Made by a program: the position numbers and the translations under genes
Part shown: positions 12,890-60,752 of the stretch, in pieces
Layout of the letters: the number at the start of each line of letters is the position of its first letter
How positions within the stretch are numbered: position 1 is the first letter of the stretch
The notes under the pieces: model-generated
Seen by the model: only the letters and a program-made list of their open reading frames with translations
What the model was told of the DNA's origin: nothing
Databases searched by the model: none
Assembly (NCBI GenBank): GCA_037039925.1
Contig: JAXRKP010000239.1
Location: 285,001 to 349,000, forward strand
Direction of reading: 5' to 3'
DNA: 64,000 nt
Source: Doris montereyensis
Taxonomy: Eukaryota; Mollusca; Gastropoda; Nudibranchia; Dorididae

Positions 12890-14215
12890 ACAGTGCTCCG
12901 AAATAGAAAGTATCACCACAACTCAAATTTCAAAATACATGCATTGGAAGATAACAAAGTCTTGTACACAGAGTGGTTGTATAAAAGCAAAGGACATGTC
13001 AATTCTGAAGGACAGAGACGATTTCTTAAAACTGTTCTAAATACATTGAGGAGTTTTTTCACGACGAAAGACCTATGAAAGAATTTTTTACCGTACTCGA
13101 ATACATTATGTCTATATTTTATGATTCTGATGAATTTTTAATTTTTTTAGTTGGTATTGACCGTTATATTGAAACCCACAAAGATGTATATATTTGCTCT
13201 ATCGACTATTCAAAGGCCTTTGATCGGGTGAAACACGAATATCTGTTTGAAATTTTAGACAAACTTGACTTGGATGGAAAAGACGATTGTCATAATTTTA
13301 TCAATCAAGAGAGGCGTACGTCAGGGTGCGTTCTTTCATTTTTTCAATCTAAACCGATGTAGTGAAATGACTCTTGAGAAACATCGATAATCATGACAGT
13401 ATTACAATGGATGACGCAATATAAACAATATAATTTGTTACGCCGATGATACTGTTTTGTTTGCCGAATGTGAAAGGAACCTACACATCATGTTTGACGT
13501 TATGTCTAGTGCCTCTGCCAGAGAAGAGAAAAGACTGGATCTGAATATTAATAAAACAGGGACTGTGGTTATAACAAAGAAGGAACAAATACCAAAATGT
13601 GAGCTGACAAACAAAGACGAGTCTATTAAACAAGTCAAGAATACGACATTACATCATATGCCTACGGAATTTGTATAGCCGAAATAAAAAGACGTATTGC
13701 AATAGTCAAAGAGGTCTATGGCAGAATGAAGCATGATTGTCATGAAAAACATAAATATACAATATAAACCAAGATTTGTGTTATGAAGGCGTACGTTTGG
13801 TCAGTTCTTCATTATGGCTGCGAATGCCAGATGATTTGAGACCGCAGAGCTGTGGTTTGTATTTATACGTAAAAACATTTCGTGCAAATATAAGATAGCC
13901 AACGAAGACGCAATGACAAGAGCTGGAACAAAACCATCACTTATGAACACTATCCGACAGACAAGTGAAATTCATAGGACAAAGAACTATTTACCGAAAT
14001 AATGTTAGGGAGAGCTGTATTATGTATAAGGAAAGGTCAACAGAAAGAGAGGTAGAGCTAGACCGAGAATGACACACATACGAGGTCCAAATGCCTGGAC
14101 ATAACTGGGTAGACAAATGATACAGACTTCTTGAGAGCAACAGAGAACACAGAGAAGTGGAGAGGAATAATCGCCGATGTCTGCAACAAACCTGGCAGAC
14201 AATAACAATTAGAAA
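12890..14215 (+). pseudogene. Second, degenerate endonuclease-reverse transcriptase LINE
   Basis: Contains the RT motif SIDYSKAFDRVKHEYLFEIL (13190-13255), a GCVLSF block near 13325, ADDTVLF with KTGTVVITKKEQIPKCELT (13450-13610), the thumb remnant AYVWSVLHYGCEC (13785-13825) and a GRARPRMTHIRG end near 14055-14090. The motif set is typical of non-LTR elements, but the family differs from the RTE-like copies. Stops and frameshifts throughout. Confidence 0.75.
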
Positions 14216-15139
14216 TAAAATAATGTACCAAACCTAGAACAAAACCCTTTTTTTTTACGACAACAGTGATCTGGTTGACTGATGGCTCTACTCTATTTTC
14301 TTTTTGCGACATCAGCGAAGCCAAATATTGACCCTCTCTCTCTCTCACTCTCGGCTCTCCACTCCTTGCTTTGCTACAACCATCAGCTGGTCTTTGTTGT
14401 TGGAACGATAATGCATGGCTTGAATGGCTTGTAATAAACAAATCTAGAATTTATTATTTACATCGCTTGTATCATCAGAATTGTGCTTAGATCTAAGTTT
14501 CATAACACCCTTTGTTGGTGTCAAAGACTGCAGCTCCGTCTCGTCTGTTCCTCTCACTCTCAAGTAGGCCTATCAAATCATGGTAATTTATAACAACAAA
14601 CAGTTCAATATTTGTTGTCAACTTTTCTTTTCTTATTGTTTATGGGGCTATATTTATTTAATTTTAAGTCTCTCTGGAGAATCTAGATCTAGAACTTTTA
14701 CTAGATATCTAGATCTCTGGCCTGAGCCAGAATAAGATTAACAAAACTATAGGTTATAATATCGCACTTTAGCACTCAGCACTGCCAACATTTCACACCA
14801 AATAGGATTACAATAAACTCTAGTTTGACATGTAACTCTCTCCTGACTGTTCTAGGGGTAGACCTATGTTACCATGTGTGTTCCCAAGTCAGTCACCCCT
14901 ATTATTACTCAAGCACTATTACCACTGTTGACCTCCCCCCATCCCTTAACCCCCCTCACTCTCTCCTCAGGCCTCAGGATAAACTATGAAAATCAATATA
15001 AGAAGAATTTATTTCCAGGGGATCACAGAACGTGGTTGTATAGAAGTAGGCCCACAGTTAGACCTGTGGGTAGGCCTTTGGAAAGGCGAGAAAGTGATCG
15101 CACTTCAGTGCCGCCAAGAAAATGAATAAAGCTTTGTTG
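14216..15139. other. No gene recognised
   Basis: Short CT run and two TCTAGA/AGATCT clusters; otherwise plain AT-rich sequence. Confidence 0.55.
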
Positions 15140-15400
15140 GCAGCATATATAGAGGGATATCACTACTTAACGTTCCAGGAAAAGTATATGCCAGGATACT
15201 GGAAATGAGACTAAGGAAAAGAGTAGAGGATCAAAGTGAAGAGCATCAGAGTGGATTTAGACCAGGAAGAAGTGTACAAGATCACATATTTACAATAAGA
15301 CAAATAATAGAAAAATTCCTTGAGAGAAACATTGACTTGCACCTGTGTTTTATTGACTTAGAAAAGGCATTTGACACTGTGAGGAGGGATTTTATAGAGG
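15140..15400 (+). pseudogene. RTE-like RT fragment, copy D
   Basis: Contains RLRKRVEDQSEEHQSGFRPG, HIFTIRQIIEKFLERNIDLH and FIDLEKAFDTVRRDF, which is RT block A with its FIDLEKAFD motif. This is the same family as copies A-C and supplies the segment deleted from copy B. Confidence 0.85.
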
Positions 15401-15507
15401 AAAATTTCTCAACAGTGCAGCGTTATGCCGTACAAATTTTTGATGGATGTGAGTAATATGCTCAAGTAATGGGTTTGCTTAAAAAGTGAATCAGAGTTGG
15501 AGCAAAT

Positions 15508-15800
15508 GGGTAAAAAGTTCCTTCAAGGCAATTACAGCGGAGCTAACCGCTTACCCCTATATATTCTATAGCATGAAGGGGAACAGGTGAAAATGATCTC
15601 CTTTTCTGGACATGACACTAGTCTGACATAGATGTTTACTCCCAAGCTAGTGCTTGTAGGCATTTACTCCTGGATTGTGGAAAATGTGTGTTACGTGTCT
15701 TTCCCAAGGAACACAAGGTCGTGCCTAGCTTTGCTAGGATTTGAACCTGGGACCTCATAATCCTGTCCGGCTGTCTAACCACTCGGCCACAGACGCCATA
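15508..15800 (-). mobile_element. SINE family A, copy 3
   Basis: Reverse-complement copy: starts with GTTCCTTCAAGGC (3' end of the element), passes ACTCCCAAGCTAGTGCTTGT and TTTCCCAAGGAACACAAGG, and finishes with the tRNA-like head (AGGATTTGAACCTGGGACC, then TAACCACTCGGCCAC). Confidence 0.85.
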
Positions 15801-17138
15801 CTTATTGGTTGGCAGAGATTGAAATTACCTATCTGTAGATTGAAATGTCTTTGCTGGAGCTTGTTTTGCAGATGTTGTGATATTAGAAAATATTACTTTG
15901 TGGTGAATATCATGTTTGCAAATTATCGTACTCATTAGTGTTATTACTAACTATATATACAATATTTTTTTTATTATGAGTATGAAAAAGAGATTGGTAT
16001 GCTTCAGATTGAGAAAGAGATAGCTGATATTAATAAAGTTTTGCTTCATTGATTTATCTTTAAATACATTTTATCCAGAGGATGTATAAATGATATATCG
16101 TTGGCGTTCTGTCATTAAAATGTGCCAACACCAGTAAACAGAATTGTTCATGAGAGGGAAAGAACTGTTTTACTTTTAGTGCCCTTACTGTACTATGATC
16201 TTTTGGGACTGACATATCTAATTACTTGCTAAACATATATATATATATATACAAAAGAGAAATCACATTTATAAATACTAAAATTAAAGAATTTATGTGG
16301 CTTAGCGCGATTTGAAGCGAAACGCTGTGTCTGTTAAATTGCACTAATTCACATGATGGCTTAGCACACTTTATCAGACCCACCTGTCAGATTAGTCAAA
16401 GCGTTTTCTAGATCGCCAACCTACATCACTCAACATTGTTCTTCATTAAAAAACATCAATGCAAATTTGAGACACAAAATACTAATTTGATCATTCCAAG
16501 TTTCTTCAATGCATTCACTCTAATGCGAGCACTATTTTGATTATCATTCCATTTTCTTAATGTTTAGACCAAAATACAGAAACACAACAATAATAATGAG
16601 TCCTTTTCTTCATCCTCTTGTAGTGTGTTGGTGTCATCTGACTGAAGGTTGGAACCTGATAATGTGTTAATGCCTTGATGCAGATTGGCATCTGGTGTCC
16701 AACAATTTATAAAGAAAAAAAATTGCTTTCACTGAAATTGTGGGCATTTAGGAGAAAATGGGCATTATGGCAGCGAGCATTTACACAGTAACTACTGACA
16801 TATTTTTTTCATTTTGAGAAATCAACGTTTGAGAACGAAAAAAGCCCCATCTAAAACCACAAAGCAAATGTGTTAAACATCAGTGTCTTCTGTTCAGCTG
16901 TTAATGTAATGACTTGCGCCAACAGCCTGAAAAATTCAGACTGCGAGTTGTCCACCTGATCAGAAAGTACAGCAGTAAGCTTTTAACTAATTACATATTT
17001 TTTTTTATCAAAATCTGACCGATTTACTTACTTGTCTATGGTAAATGTGTTTTGCTTTTATCTGTGTGCGGTTGATTTTAGTCTTTTCGTCATTTATCAT
17101 TAATTATTGGTCTACTACGTTTTTGTTTTGAATTTCAG
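15801..17138. other. Presumed 5' side of ARMC8, no further exon identified
   Basis: AT-rich. A donor-like GTAAGC at 16975 could close a non-coding first exon, but no matching open frame precedes it. Confidence 0.4.
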
Positions 17139-52604
<35,466 letters not shown>

Positions 52605-53934
52605 GGGGAGAGACAACCAGGTGGAGACACAAATCTCAAACTCAAAGGAAATGTTGCCGATGTCCTCTCGATGATCTGCTCAAGTCTGTGGGCCTGAAGC
52701 AGGGGCTCTTAACCTTTTGATCACTGCAGACTCCCCGAGTGGATTGTGGAATGTTATGGTCCATTCCCCTACCCCCCCTCCCCTTCCCCCCTCCCCTCAC
52801 TCCCTCCCTCACTTGATGTTATGAGTTAATACATTAACCCGTTAGCGGTTAAACTGGCTTTAAAAAACGACACGTGCAAAACCCCTGTTGAAAAGTTCAA
52901 GCGTCAGAAACCGACACCTGCCAATACAGGCCCGTATCGGTGTAAAGCCAACAGAAATCGACAAGTGACATACATCTCTTTCTTGTTAGCTCTAATTGGG
53001 CACATAAATGATGCTGTTTTTCTAAATATAGAATAGAATACAAAATTAAAGGTCAGGGCAACTTCATGTGACTAACCTAAGGAAGTAAGCCCCAAAGTGC
53101 AGACCGATCCGCATTCTTTTGTGAAGATTAGCTGGCAGGAAGTCAGAAAAATGTAAACAAAGCGGGTTGCCGGCGGAGGAAGTTGAACGTTCAGAGCAAG
53201 ATGGCCACCACTTAATGTAACTTAATGTGAACACGAAAGGTTAAATAAGATTAATACCAGCACCTAGAGATCAAATGTCATACCTTCCCCAACATTTGGT
53301 TCCATATCCTCCAAGGGTATTATGGATAACTCCTCCTCCCCCCCACTGGTCCAAAAGATTATCCTGGGAAACGTCATTTTTAAGGATCAGACAAGGGGCA
53401 CGTTGATGGACTTGTATTATTTTTGTGGTGGAAAGCTGGGAATAGTTTTGGAACGTTTTTGTAATTACTTGTGTTTGAAAAAATTGGCTGGGAGAAAAAA
53501 AAACCCCAATGGTGAACTGGTGTGTAGCTGAAGTCTTCATTCAACACCAATAATAATACATTTCTCCTCCCCTCCTCTCCCTCCCCCCACTTCCTTCACT
53601 CATTCCCTCCCTCCTCCTTCCCTCCTTCCCTCCCTCGTCCTTCCCTCCTCCCCCCACCCCATCCCCTCCCCCACTTTTCTTTCTAAAACGCTGTGTCGCA
53701 AAGACTAAGCAAAGAGAGAATATAAATGGACACAGTATTCACCAAGAGATAAGCTTGGCGATCTCATGGGGCACAAAGACTATACAAGATTTATTTTTAA
53801 TTAAGAGATGTCAGTGGGGGGTGGGGTGGGGTGGGTAGTCTGTGGTGTGTTCTGACTTTGTAGTCATAACAACACCTTGTTCAAAACGTTTATTTTTTTG
53901 CTTAAGCGTATTTTTGTTTTTTTTCTCTCACGAG

Positions 53935-54045
53935 GTTGTTCCCTTAGTAGGAAAGGCTCTTCGCTCTATTTTCCTTTCTGGACTGGATGTGTGAATGAGT
54001 ATTCAGCTATACACAGAGAAAGGAGGTCCGAAGAATTTCACCCCA
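53935..54045 (-). mobile_element. SINE family D fragment in the 3' UTR
   Basis: Decayed segment: GGCTCTTCGCTCTATTTTCC then GTGTGAATGAGTATTCAGCT, matching the middle of the reverse copy at 32838. Confidence 0.5.
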
Positions 54046-54104
54046 CACTTGGTTTAGCCAAGGGAACTTTCTAGTATTTCTTATCATATACCATTGTGAA
54101 TCTC

Positions 54105-54268
54105 TTGCCCACGGGTGGTTAGGCGGGGCTGCTGGCGGGTCCTACTTCTTTTCTTTCATTCTTTCCACTTGTCCTTCATCTTGCCGTTTCCTCTTTCTTA
54201 ATGGAATTCTCCCTGAGAGATCAATGCTTGTGGTGGACTAGGTGAATTTCAATGAATTGAGAAACAAG
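54105..54268 (+). mobile_element. Dispersed repeat family C, copy in the 3' UTR
   Basis: Contains GTGGTTAGGCGGGGCTGCTG, TGTCCTTCATCTTGCCGTTT, and CTAGGTGAATTTCAATGAAT at the end. Confidence 0.7.
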
Positions 54269-54635
54269 CCCCGCTTAAAAAATAAAAAGTCACTCAACCT
54301 TAGTAGTAGACTCAGAATTACACCATCTTATCGCCACAGGCAAGGGATGCTAACCATGTTTTAAAATGTTCACTCATCAGGAAGTGATGATGATGATGAG
54401 GCTAATTTTAGTTTTTATTGTTAATTTACGATAAAGGAAAGAGAACTCTGCTTTGATTCTGTGTATCTTGTTATGATTCATTTCATTCAGGGGTTTTCCC
54501 AGAGAGGAAGGAAATCGTAGTTTGTGGATATGATTTGCGTTAGGGCTGAAGGGCAGTGAATGTAAAAAGTCTACTGATGATAATATCCGGGTCAGAGGCT
54601 TAATGAGTTAATGATTACTCGTGCCTATGCACAGC

Positions 54636-54727
54636 GCACACACACAAGCTCGCTCACACACGCCTAGCACACACACACGTGCACACACACACCCTCTCAT
54701 CTCTCTCTCTGTCTCTCTCTCTGTCTC

Positions 54728-54809
<82 letters not shown>
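54636..54809. repeat. (CA)n then (CT)n microsatellite
   Basis: CA-rich run followed by CT with GT interruptions, in the probable 3' UTR. Confidence 0.98.
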
Positions 54810-54811
<2 letters not shown>

Positions 54812-55955
54812 CCAGCTCGTGATAAATGAATGAATACTTTTTATTTCGTTAAATAACTTATTTTTTTTTAATGTGTAAAAACAATAGAACAGGGACCAGT
54901 GTCATGCTGACTGCAAATTATGATGGTTGATATCTCTGATTTTATTTTGGTGAATGAAATTTGTATTCTGAGTGTTGTGTGAAGACAAATGGTCTCAACG
55001 ATATAGATAGATTACAATCATTACAATCAGGTTGGTTTTTCTATCAATGTAGCTTTTATTTCATCAACCCTGCGGGGTTAAGAAAAGACTTACCTACAAA
55101 GTTTTTCTTGGACAAGTTTTAAATTTTTTTTTATTGCCAATGGATTTTAAAAAACACAGACAATATATAAATTATGGGACCCTACTGTCTTGTCTGTCAA
55201 GACTTATGGCTTTCTTTTCCTCTTGTTAAAGGGAAGTTTTTTGTCAGTGTTTGATTCAAAATAGTACACAGGCTCTAGCGTGGAGAATCTTGTTGTATGG
55301 CCAAGTGACAGTAACGTTTCTTTTCTTCTTAAAATACCATATCATTTTGTGTAAATATTGCGCGCGGCACAGGAGCCTTGGAAGGATGGAACGACAGGGT
55401 CGTATGTCCCAATTGATCCAAATATCAAATCAGTACACCAGGGACCTAAACTGTGTGTGTTCTCCCTTCAAACAACGAGGAAGAGTCGTTGACCGTCCCC
55501 TATTTAGACTCAATTTTAGTGATGTGCAGGGCTGTGTATGCAAAGGCAAGTTCTACTTCAGGAATCTTTAAAGAACGATTTTCTCAAAACTAACCAAAGT
55601 GGACTTACAACCCTGTCATTTCAAGGCCGTGATTAATTGATGTTTTAAAGGTGTAGGTGATTGAATGAAGGAATGAATGAATGAATGAATGCATAAACGA
55701 ATGAAATATCATGCACATGAATTAATAATGTGTATAAATGAATTAAATTGAAATGACGTCTTATTTTATTGGGAGCAGTCAGGACAATATTATGATTCTG
55801 GGCAGGTGACTTGTATGTCATTGTCATCTTATTCTGTTACCTGTAATTTTGCCCGATAGTTTTTATAGTTTTGCTCCCTTCATGTCATTGTTATGTATTG
55901 TGACACATCCTCATTGTCTTTGTGTAAAAGAATGATTTGATGAACTCAAAATAAT

Positions 55956-55961
55956 AATAAA
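55956..55961 (+). promoter_or_regulatory. Candidate ARMC8 polyadenylation signal
   Basis: AATAAA is followed 25-50 bp later by the GT-rich stretch around 55985-56010 (TTGTGTGTTTTG and similar), the usual signal-plus-downstream-element layout. It is about 3.35 kb after the stop codon. Confidence 0.55.
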
Positions 55962-56029
55962 AGTAATTGTTGCAATGGAAACAGTTGGTTGTGTGTTTTG
56001 TTTGTTGGTATGAAGAAAATGAAGGCCTG

Positions 56030-56172
56030 TGGATGGTTTTTCGGGCACTGCTGGTAGGTAGGGTCCTAATTCTTCCTCTTCACTTTCACTCTTTTTACTT
56101 ATCTTTCATCTGGCTGTTTCCCATTGATTCAAACTGAAAGCACCATATATGGTGGACTGAATAAGATGTAAC
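56030..56172 (+). mobile_element. Dispersed repeat family C, copy
   Basis: Contains CACTGCTGGTAGGTAGGGTC, ATCTTTCATCTGGCTGTTTC, and CACCATATATGGTGGACTGA. Confidence 0.65.
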
Positions 56173-56414
56173 ACAAAAAGAAATATGTGCCGCCACTTCT
56201 TTGTGGGGAAAATCAATATTGATCTTCTTGTCTATCTTGCACTTGCACTGATGACATTTGCATTATGTAATGTGTAATGTGTAATTCTCAGCAAACCAAC
56301 GATAAGTCTTTACCACAACTCAACAATGCATTTATACATGTTGTAATGGGAAAAATGAGGTTTTGGTTTTGTGTTTGGTTAGACTACCGTTGATACTGAA
56401 TACATGTACTACCC

Positions 56415-56935
56415 CAAGTGGCGTTGGTGAGGTAGTGGTTACGGTTGTGGAACTCGGGACTAGTGAGGTACTGGGTTTGAATCCTGCCATTGTTTTAGTG
56501 TTAGCACTGTTAGTGTTGTTAGCTCTAATGTTTAGCTCTTTGGGAAAGACACTAGAAGCTCATTTTCCCACTCAATTTGGATGTAAATGGGTACCGGTAC
56601 CAGTACCTACTGAGGAAGTGGCGTGGGTGGCCTAGTGGTTAGATTGCCGTACTAGGGACCATGAGGTCCTGGGATCGAATCTTCGCAATGATAAATCCAA
56701 CTATGTGTTCCTTGGAAAAACAAAACTTAACACGCATTTTCCCCACTCGACCCAAGTGCAAATGGGCACCAACAACAGATTGGGAGTCAAAACTTGCAAT
56801 AGACTAGCGTCTTGTCCAGGTAGGTGATTACTATATCACCTGTCCTGCTCCACTCTATATTAGATACATGTAGCGGGATAAGTTGAGGTTTTATGGGCCG
56901 TAACGGCCTTGAAGGTACTGTACTTTACCTACTGG
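56415..56935 (+). mobile_element. SINE family A, degenerate copy followed by a fuller copy
   Basis: A degenerate head and body occupy 56415-56600 (GTGGTTACGGTTGTGGAACT, then GGGAAAGACACTAGAAG). A more complete copy runs from 56615 (GGCGTGGGTGGCCTAGTGGT) to 56935 (GGCCGTAACGGCCTTGAAGG). Two neighbouring insertions or a local duplication are equally possible. Confidence 0.75.
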
Positions 56936-57106
56936 AGGAGGGGGATGTGCTATCACCTGTTCCCATTCACACTATAGAAACAGGGATGGGCTCTGACTCT
57001 CTCGGCCTTAACTGCGTTGAATGGACTTGTACCCCAAAACGGGTGGTAGGAAGAGACGCTGACCTTCATCTGCTGCCTGCCTAGTCAGGTGTCCTTAGTT
57101 TCATCT

Positions 57107-57372
57107 AATGTCAGGTTTTGTTAGGTCATGTCTTGTTAGGTCATGTCTTGTTAGGTCATGTCTTGCTAGGTCATGTCTTGTTAGGTCATGTCTTGATAGG
57201 TCATGTCTTGTTAGGTCATGTCTTGTTAGGTCATGTCTTGATAGGTCATGTCTTGATAGGTCATGTCTTGTTAGGTCATGTCTTGTTAGGTCATGTCTTG
57301 ATAGGTCATGTCTTGTTAGGTCATGTCTTGATAGGTCATGTCTTGTTAGGTCATGTCTTGTTAGGTCATGTT
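57107..57372. repeat. 15-bp minisatellite, about 17 units
   Basis: The unit is TTGTTAGGTCATGTC, with TTGATAGG variants. 15 bp keeps frame, so repetitive open frames appear in two phases; neither is a gene. Confidence 0.95.
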
Positions 57373-57407
57373 TTGCTGAATGAGGACATGAAACATATTA
57401 ATATGTC

Positions 57408-57625
57408 ATCATGATTTCTATAATAATTTATGATTTCTATAATTCATGATTTCTATAATAATTCATGATTTCTATAATAATTCATGATTTATATGATAAT
57501 TCATGATTTATATAATAATTCATGATTATATAATATAATGTAATTCATGATTTATATGATAATTCATGATTTATATAATAATTCATGATTTATATAATAA
57601 TTCATGATTTATATGATAATTCATG
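57408..57625. repeat. About 19-bp AT-rich tandem repeat
   Basis: Repeating AATTCATGATTTATATRAT. It directly follows the 15-bp array. Confidence 0.9.
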
Positions 57626-57905
57626 ATTCACAGAACGCCTATATCCATAACAATATTATTATGCTCCAAGACACTTTACAATGGCAGTGTGATATGGAAC
57701 ATTTTGGCGATGATGACAATATTATGTAATACTTAGATAATAAAAGCTAATTAATAATGAACCTAAACGACAAGTGGACACTTACACTTTAACTATCATG
57801 TAGCCAACTTAGTGTATTGATATTGAATGCAGAGCAAATACTAGAAGGAACAAAGGCAAGACTTTTCTAAAGAAAGAAATAGACAGACAAAATATTTGGG
57901 CAACA

Positions 57906-57954
57906 TAACAATAGAATCGAACTCGCTATCTCCATGGATTCGATTCTATTGTTG
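57906..57954. repeat. Short inverted repeat (hairpin)
   Basis: AACAATAGAATCGA (57907-57920) pairs with TCGATTCTATTGTT (57940-57953) around a 19-base spacer. Confidence 0.85.
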
Positions 57955-57984
57955 CCCCTAAATTTTCTTCTACTATCCATTCTT

Positions 57985-58222
57985 TCATATCTCTTGTCAT
58001 TGTTTGTTTCTTTCAGTCTTTCTGTTAGATTCCCCTTCCCCCTGACATTCTACCTTTCCAGTGTATGGGTTTAGATGTTTGAAATGATCTTTCTCCAGGC
58101 TACCACCATGTCTTGACATTTCCTGTTTTCCTTCAGTGAAAGTTAAATTTCTATGCTTTGTATAGTGGCCTTTTATATCTATCTCTCTTTTTCTATTTTC
58201 TTGGAGGTCTGACTTTTATCTT
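57985..58222 (-). pseudogene. RTE-like 3'-end fragment, copy F
   Basis: Decayed match to the last about 200 bp of the LINE: CATTCTACCTTTCCAGTGTA, GATCTTTCTCCAGGCTACCA, CCTTTTATATCTATC, TTGGAGGTCTG. Confidence 0.65.
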
Positions 58223-58261
58223 TAAGACTCAGCTTTAAAAATATTATTTCATGTTTTTGCA

Positions 58262-58775
58262 GGTGATTTGCGGGGTTGCTGGTAAGATCTACTTTTTTCC
58301 TTTTACTTTTTTTCACTTCTTTTTGTTTTATCTTTCTTTTTTCTTTTGATCCAATCAGAGATGACTACAATGGTGGACAGGGGTAAATTTCAATTAATAA
58401 AGAAACAAACAAATCATGTCCTTATTTATCACTTTCAACATGCCTGTTGCCTCATTGTATGTCATGTGCTGGTAGGTCCTACTTCTTTCCTTTCTTTCTT
58501 TCTTTCTTTTTTCTTTTCTTTTACCTATCTTTCCTCTTGCTGCCTCCTTTTAATTCACTCTGAGATACTCTTAGACATCGCAATTCACTTGTCATCTATT
58601 TGTGGCCCGATTGGCGGGTGCAACTGGTAGTATGGCCTTCTTTTCTTCTTCTTCTTCTTCTTCATGCCTGTCACTCTTTCGCCTGTCTTTCTTTCATCTT
58701 GTTGTTTCCTTCCTCTGAATTCAGTCATGAGTGAGATCACCGTTTATGGTGATTGAATGTGGTAAATTTCATTGA
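58262..58775 (+). mobile_element. Dispersed repeat family C, three adjacent copies
   Basis: Ends at about 58400 (GACTACAATGGTGGACAGGG), at about 58565 (truncated, CACTCTGAGATAC) and at about 58775 (GAGATCACCGTTTATGGTGA). Each is preceded by the pyrimidine-rich TTTC..CATCTTG segment. Confidence 0.65.
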
Positions 58776-59182
58776 AAAAAAAATCACAATAATATGTTAT
58801 TTTTGCTTGATAATAAAAAGAAAGAAAAAACTCACACAGATTTTGGAAAGTTTAAATGAACGAGATACATTTTTATTCTGATGCGGTCAGGGATATAGTA
58901 GCTCTTACATCATTCACACTTAAAAAAAAACTTTAATTACATGAATATAAAATATATGTAATGAGATAATTATAATAATATGTTGTAATAAAATTCTTTG
59001 TATAATAAATATCTGAAGGATTAATATATTTAGGATACATTAGTTGATAGCAAATCTTGAATAAATGCAATTAATATTCACAAAACATTATAAAACAAGG
59101 AATTATATATTATATAAAATTGTATCATCAGTATAAATAATACGTCATTTTAAAAACATGAAATAAGTCCCCCTTTCCACTG

Positions 59183-59185
<3 letters not shown>

Positions 59186-59224
<39 letters not shown>

Positions 59225-59415
59225 TCTCTGTCTCTCCCTTCTCTTTCTCTCTGTTTCTGTGTCTGTTTGTCTATCTCTTTGTCTCTGCGTCTTTGTCAAT
59301 GTCTCATTATTTTCTCTATCTCGTTGTTTTTCTGTATATCTGTCTGTTTGTCTCTCTGTCTCTTTGTCTCTCTCTGTCTGCCTCTGTCTCTCTCTCTCTC
59401 TTTCTCTCTGTCTCA
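59186..59415. repeat. (CA)n and CT/GTCT-rich tract
   Basis: CA run 59186-59221, then mixed CT/GTCT. Confidence 0.97.
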
Positions 59416-59827
59416 CCCGCAGAATCACAAATACACTGTCAGCGTCACAAAGGCACAACGTTAACTCGAAACAATTATAATTATACAGAGAAAAGATGAA
59501 AGTAGAAACACAAGAACTGCCAATGACATTAGCTGACCACGTAGGATTATCTAGAAGTTTTAAACAGCCTAGACACAGGTAGATAACACATGTGTAAATA
59601 ATGTCAAATTTAACTCTTTACATTGTGAAAGATTAAATAAAATATAAACACAATAATAATTTAGTCAATGTTGTTTGATTCATGACCTTAATACTTAATG
59701 AATATAAACTACCAAGGGGTTTCCTCTTGAGCACAATTGCTCAACTCTATACCAGGCAAAACCCTGCTACATTTGGTAGTAAAAAACCCCCATAGCTAGG
59801 ATCTGAATTCACCATGAATCGGAGAGA

Positions 59828-60180
59828 TTCGGTTTGGTAGTCCAGAGTCAAGGTTCGGCCTCTCAACCAAAAAAGGTTGTGGTTCAAGCCCCCCGACGGT
59901 TGGAACATTTTCTTGAGTTTTTTTTTCTCGAGTAAGATCTACCTCTCGCTTCCCCCTAACCCCCCCCTCCCTCCCCCCCCCCAGTCCAGGTAACTGGATC
60001 AACACCTAATTCCAATCAGAGACGGGACGATGAAAAGGAGGTCCCGTGTGCAGATTACAACACTCTTGTGCACATTGGCTGTTAACAGGGCAATCTGGAC
60101 AAAATTAAAAATCCTACCAACCAAAATCCCTCATGATCACCTTAGCTGTGGATGTGGGGAAAATCAAATCAAATGGAATC
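59828..60180 (+). mobile_element. SINE family B, copy near the 3' end of the window
   Basis: Complete head (GGTTCGGCCTCTCAACCAAA), C-rich linker, GACGGGACGATGAAAAGGAG block and end CTGTGGATGTGGGGAAAATC. The last about 40 bp (GCTGTGGATATGGGGAAAAT) are repeated once at 60189-60222. Confidence 0.8.
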
Positions 60181-60613
60181 AAGTTCCAGGCTGTGGATAT
60201 GGGGAAAATCAAATCAAATGGAATTGCTGTGCAAAACCTTGCTAGAAAGAACAAAATAAGGTGTTAGGATCTGAATTCTATCTGAATCTCTTGATAAGGC
60301 TAGGATAAGGCTATTATGGATCACTTTCAAGACAGGATAACGGAATGAAAAAAAATAAAATTGAATTGGATTCAACAAAACATGAAATTGAAAGAAAAAA
60401 CCAAGCAGAGATACTGAGCAAATTTGTTCTTACAGAAATAATTGTTGAAAACAAGCAAAGCATAATAAAAAAATAATGATATGGCAATGAGCGAAATCAG
60501 ATTAAATTTGGTTGCAAGGAACGTCAAATTGAATGGACACACAAATAATCATAACATCTACAAGTTTTATCGGTGGGGTCAAGACATGAAAAAATAAGAT
60601 TCAATAGACTATG

Positions 60614-60651
60614 TTTACATCACAGTGTAAACATTTACACCGTGATGTAAA
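60614..60651. repeat. Near-perfect 18-bp palindrome
   Basis: TTTACATCACAGTGTAAA and TTTACACCGTGATGTAAA pair with one mismatch and a two-base loop. Confidence 0.85.
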
Positions 60652-60752
60652 GATTGTGCCATAATCAAACAGACAATCTATTCCAGGTGTTGTAACGCTA
60701 TCCGGTGATGTTGTGAATGTGTAACTGCGATGTAAAAGTAATGACACAAGAT

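Larger units (their letters stand above)
52605..55985 (+). other. ARMC8: Probable ARMC8 3' UTR
   Basis: No splice-compatible coding exon follows the stop. The stretch holds C-rich tracts (52767-52810, 53560-53670), a family-D SINE piece (53935-54045), a family-C repeat (54105-54265), a CA then CT microsatellite (54636-54809) and otherwise AT-rich unique sequence. It ends at a well-formed polyadenylation site near 55956. A second AATAAA near 54280 could give a shorter transcript. UTR status is inferred from position and the poly(A) signal only. Confidence 0.55.

Noticed and set aside
16860..16975. A coding first exon of ARMC8 ending at the GTAAGC donor at 16975.
   Set aside because: The only ATG-led frame there stops before the donor; a non-coding first exon remains possible.
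57108..57414. A repetitive protein with LGHVL or SCLVR units.
   Set aside because: 15-bp minisatellite read in two frames; no upstream promoter, splice or family evidence.
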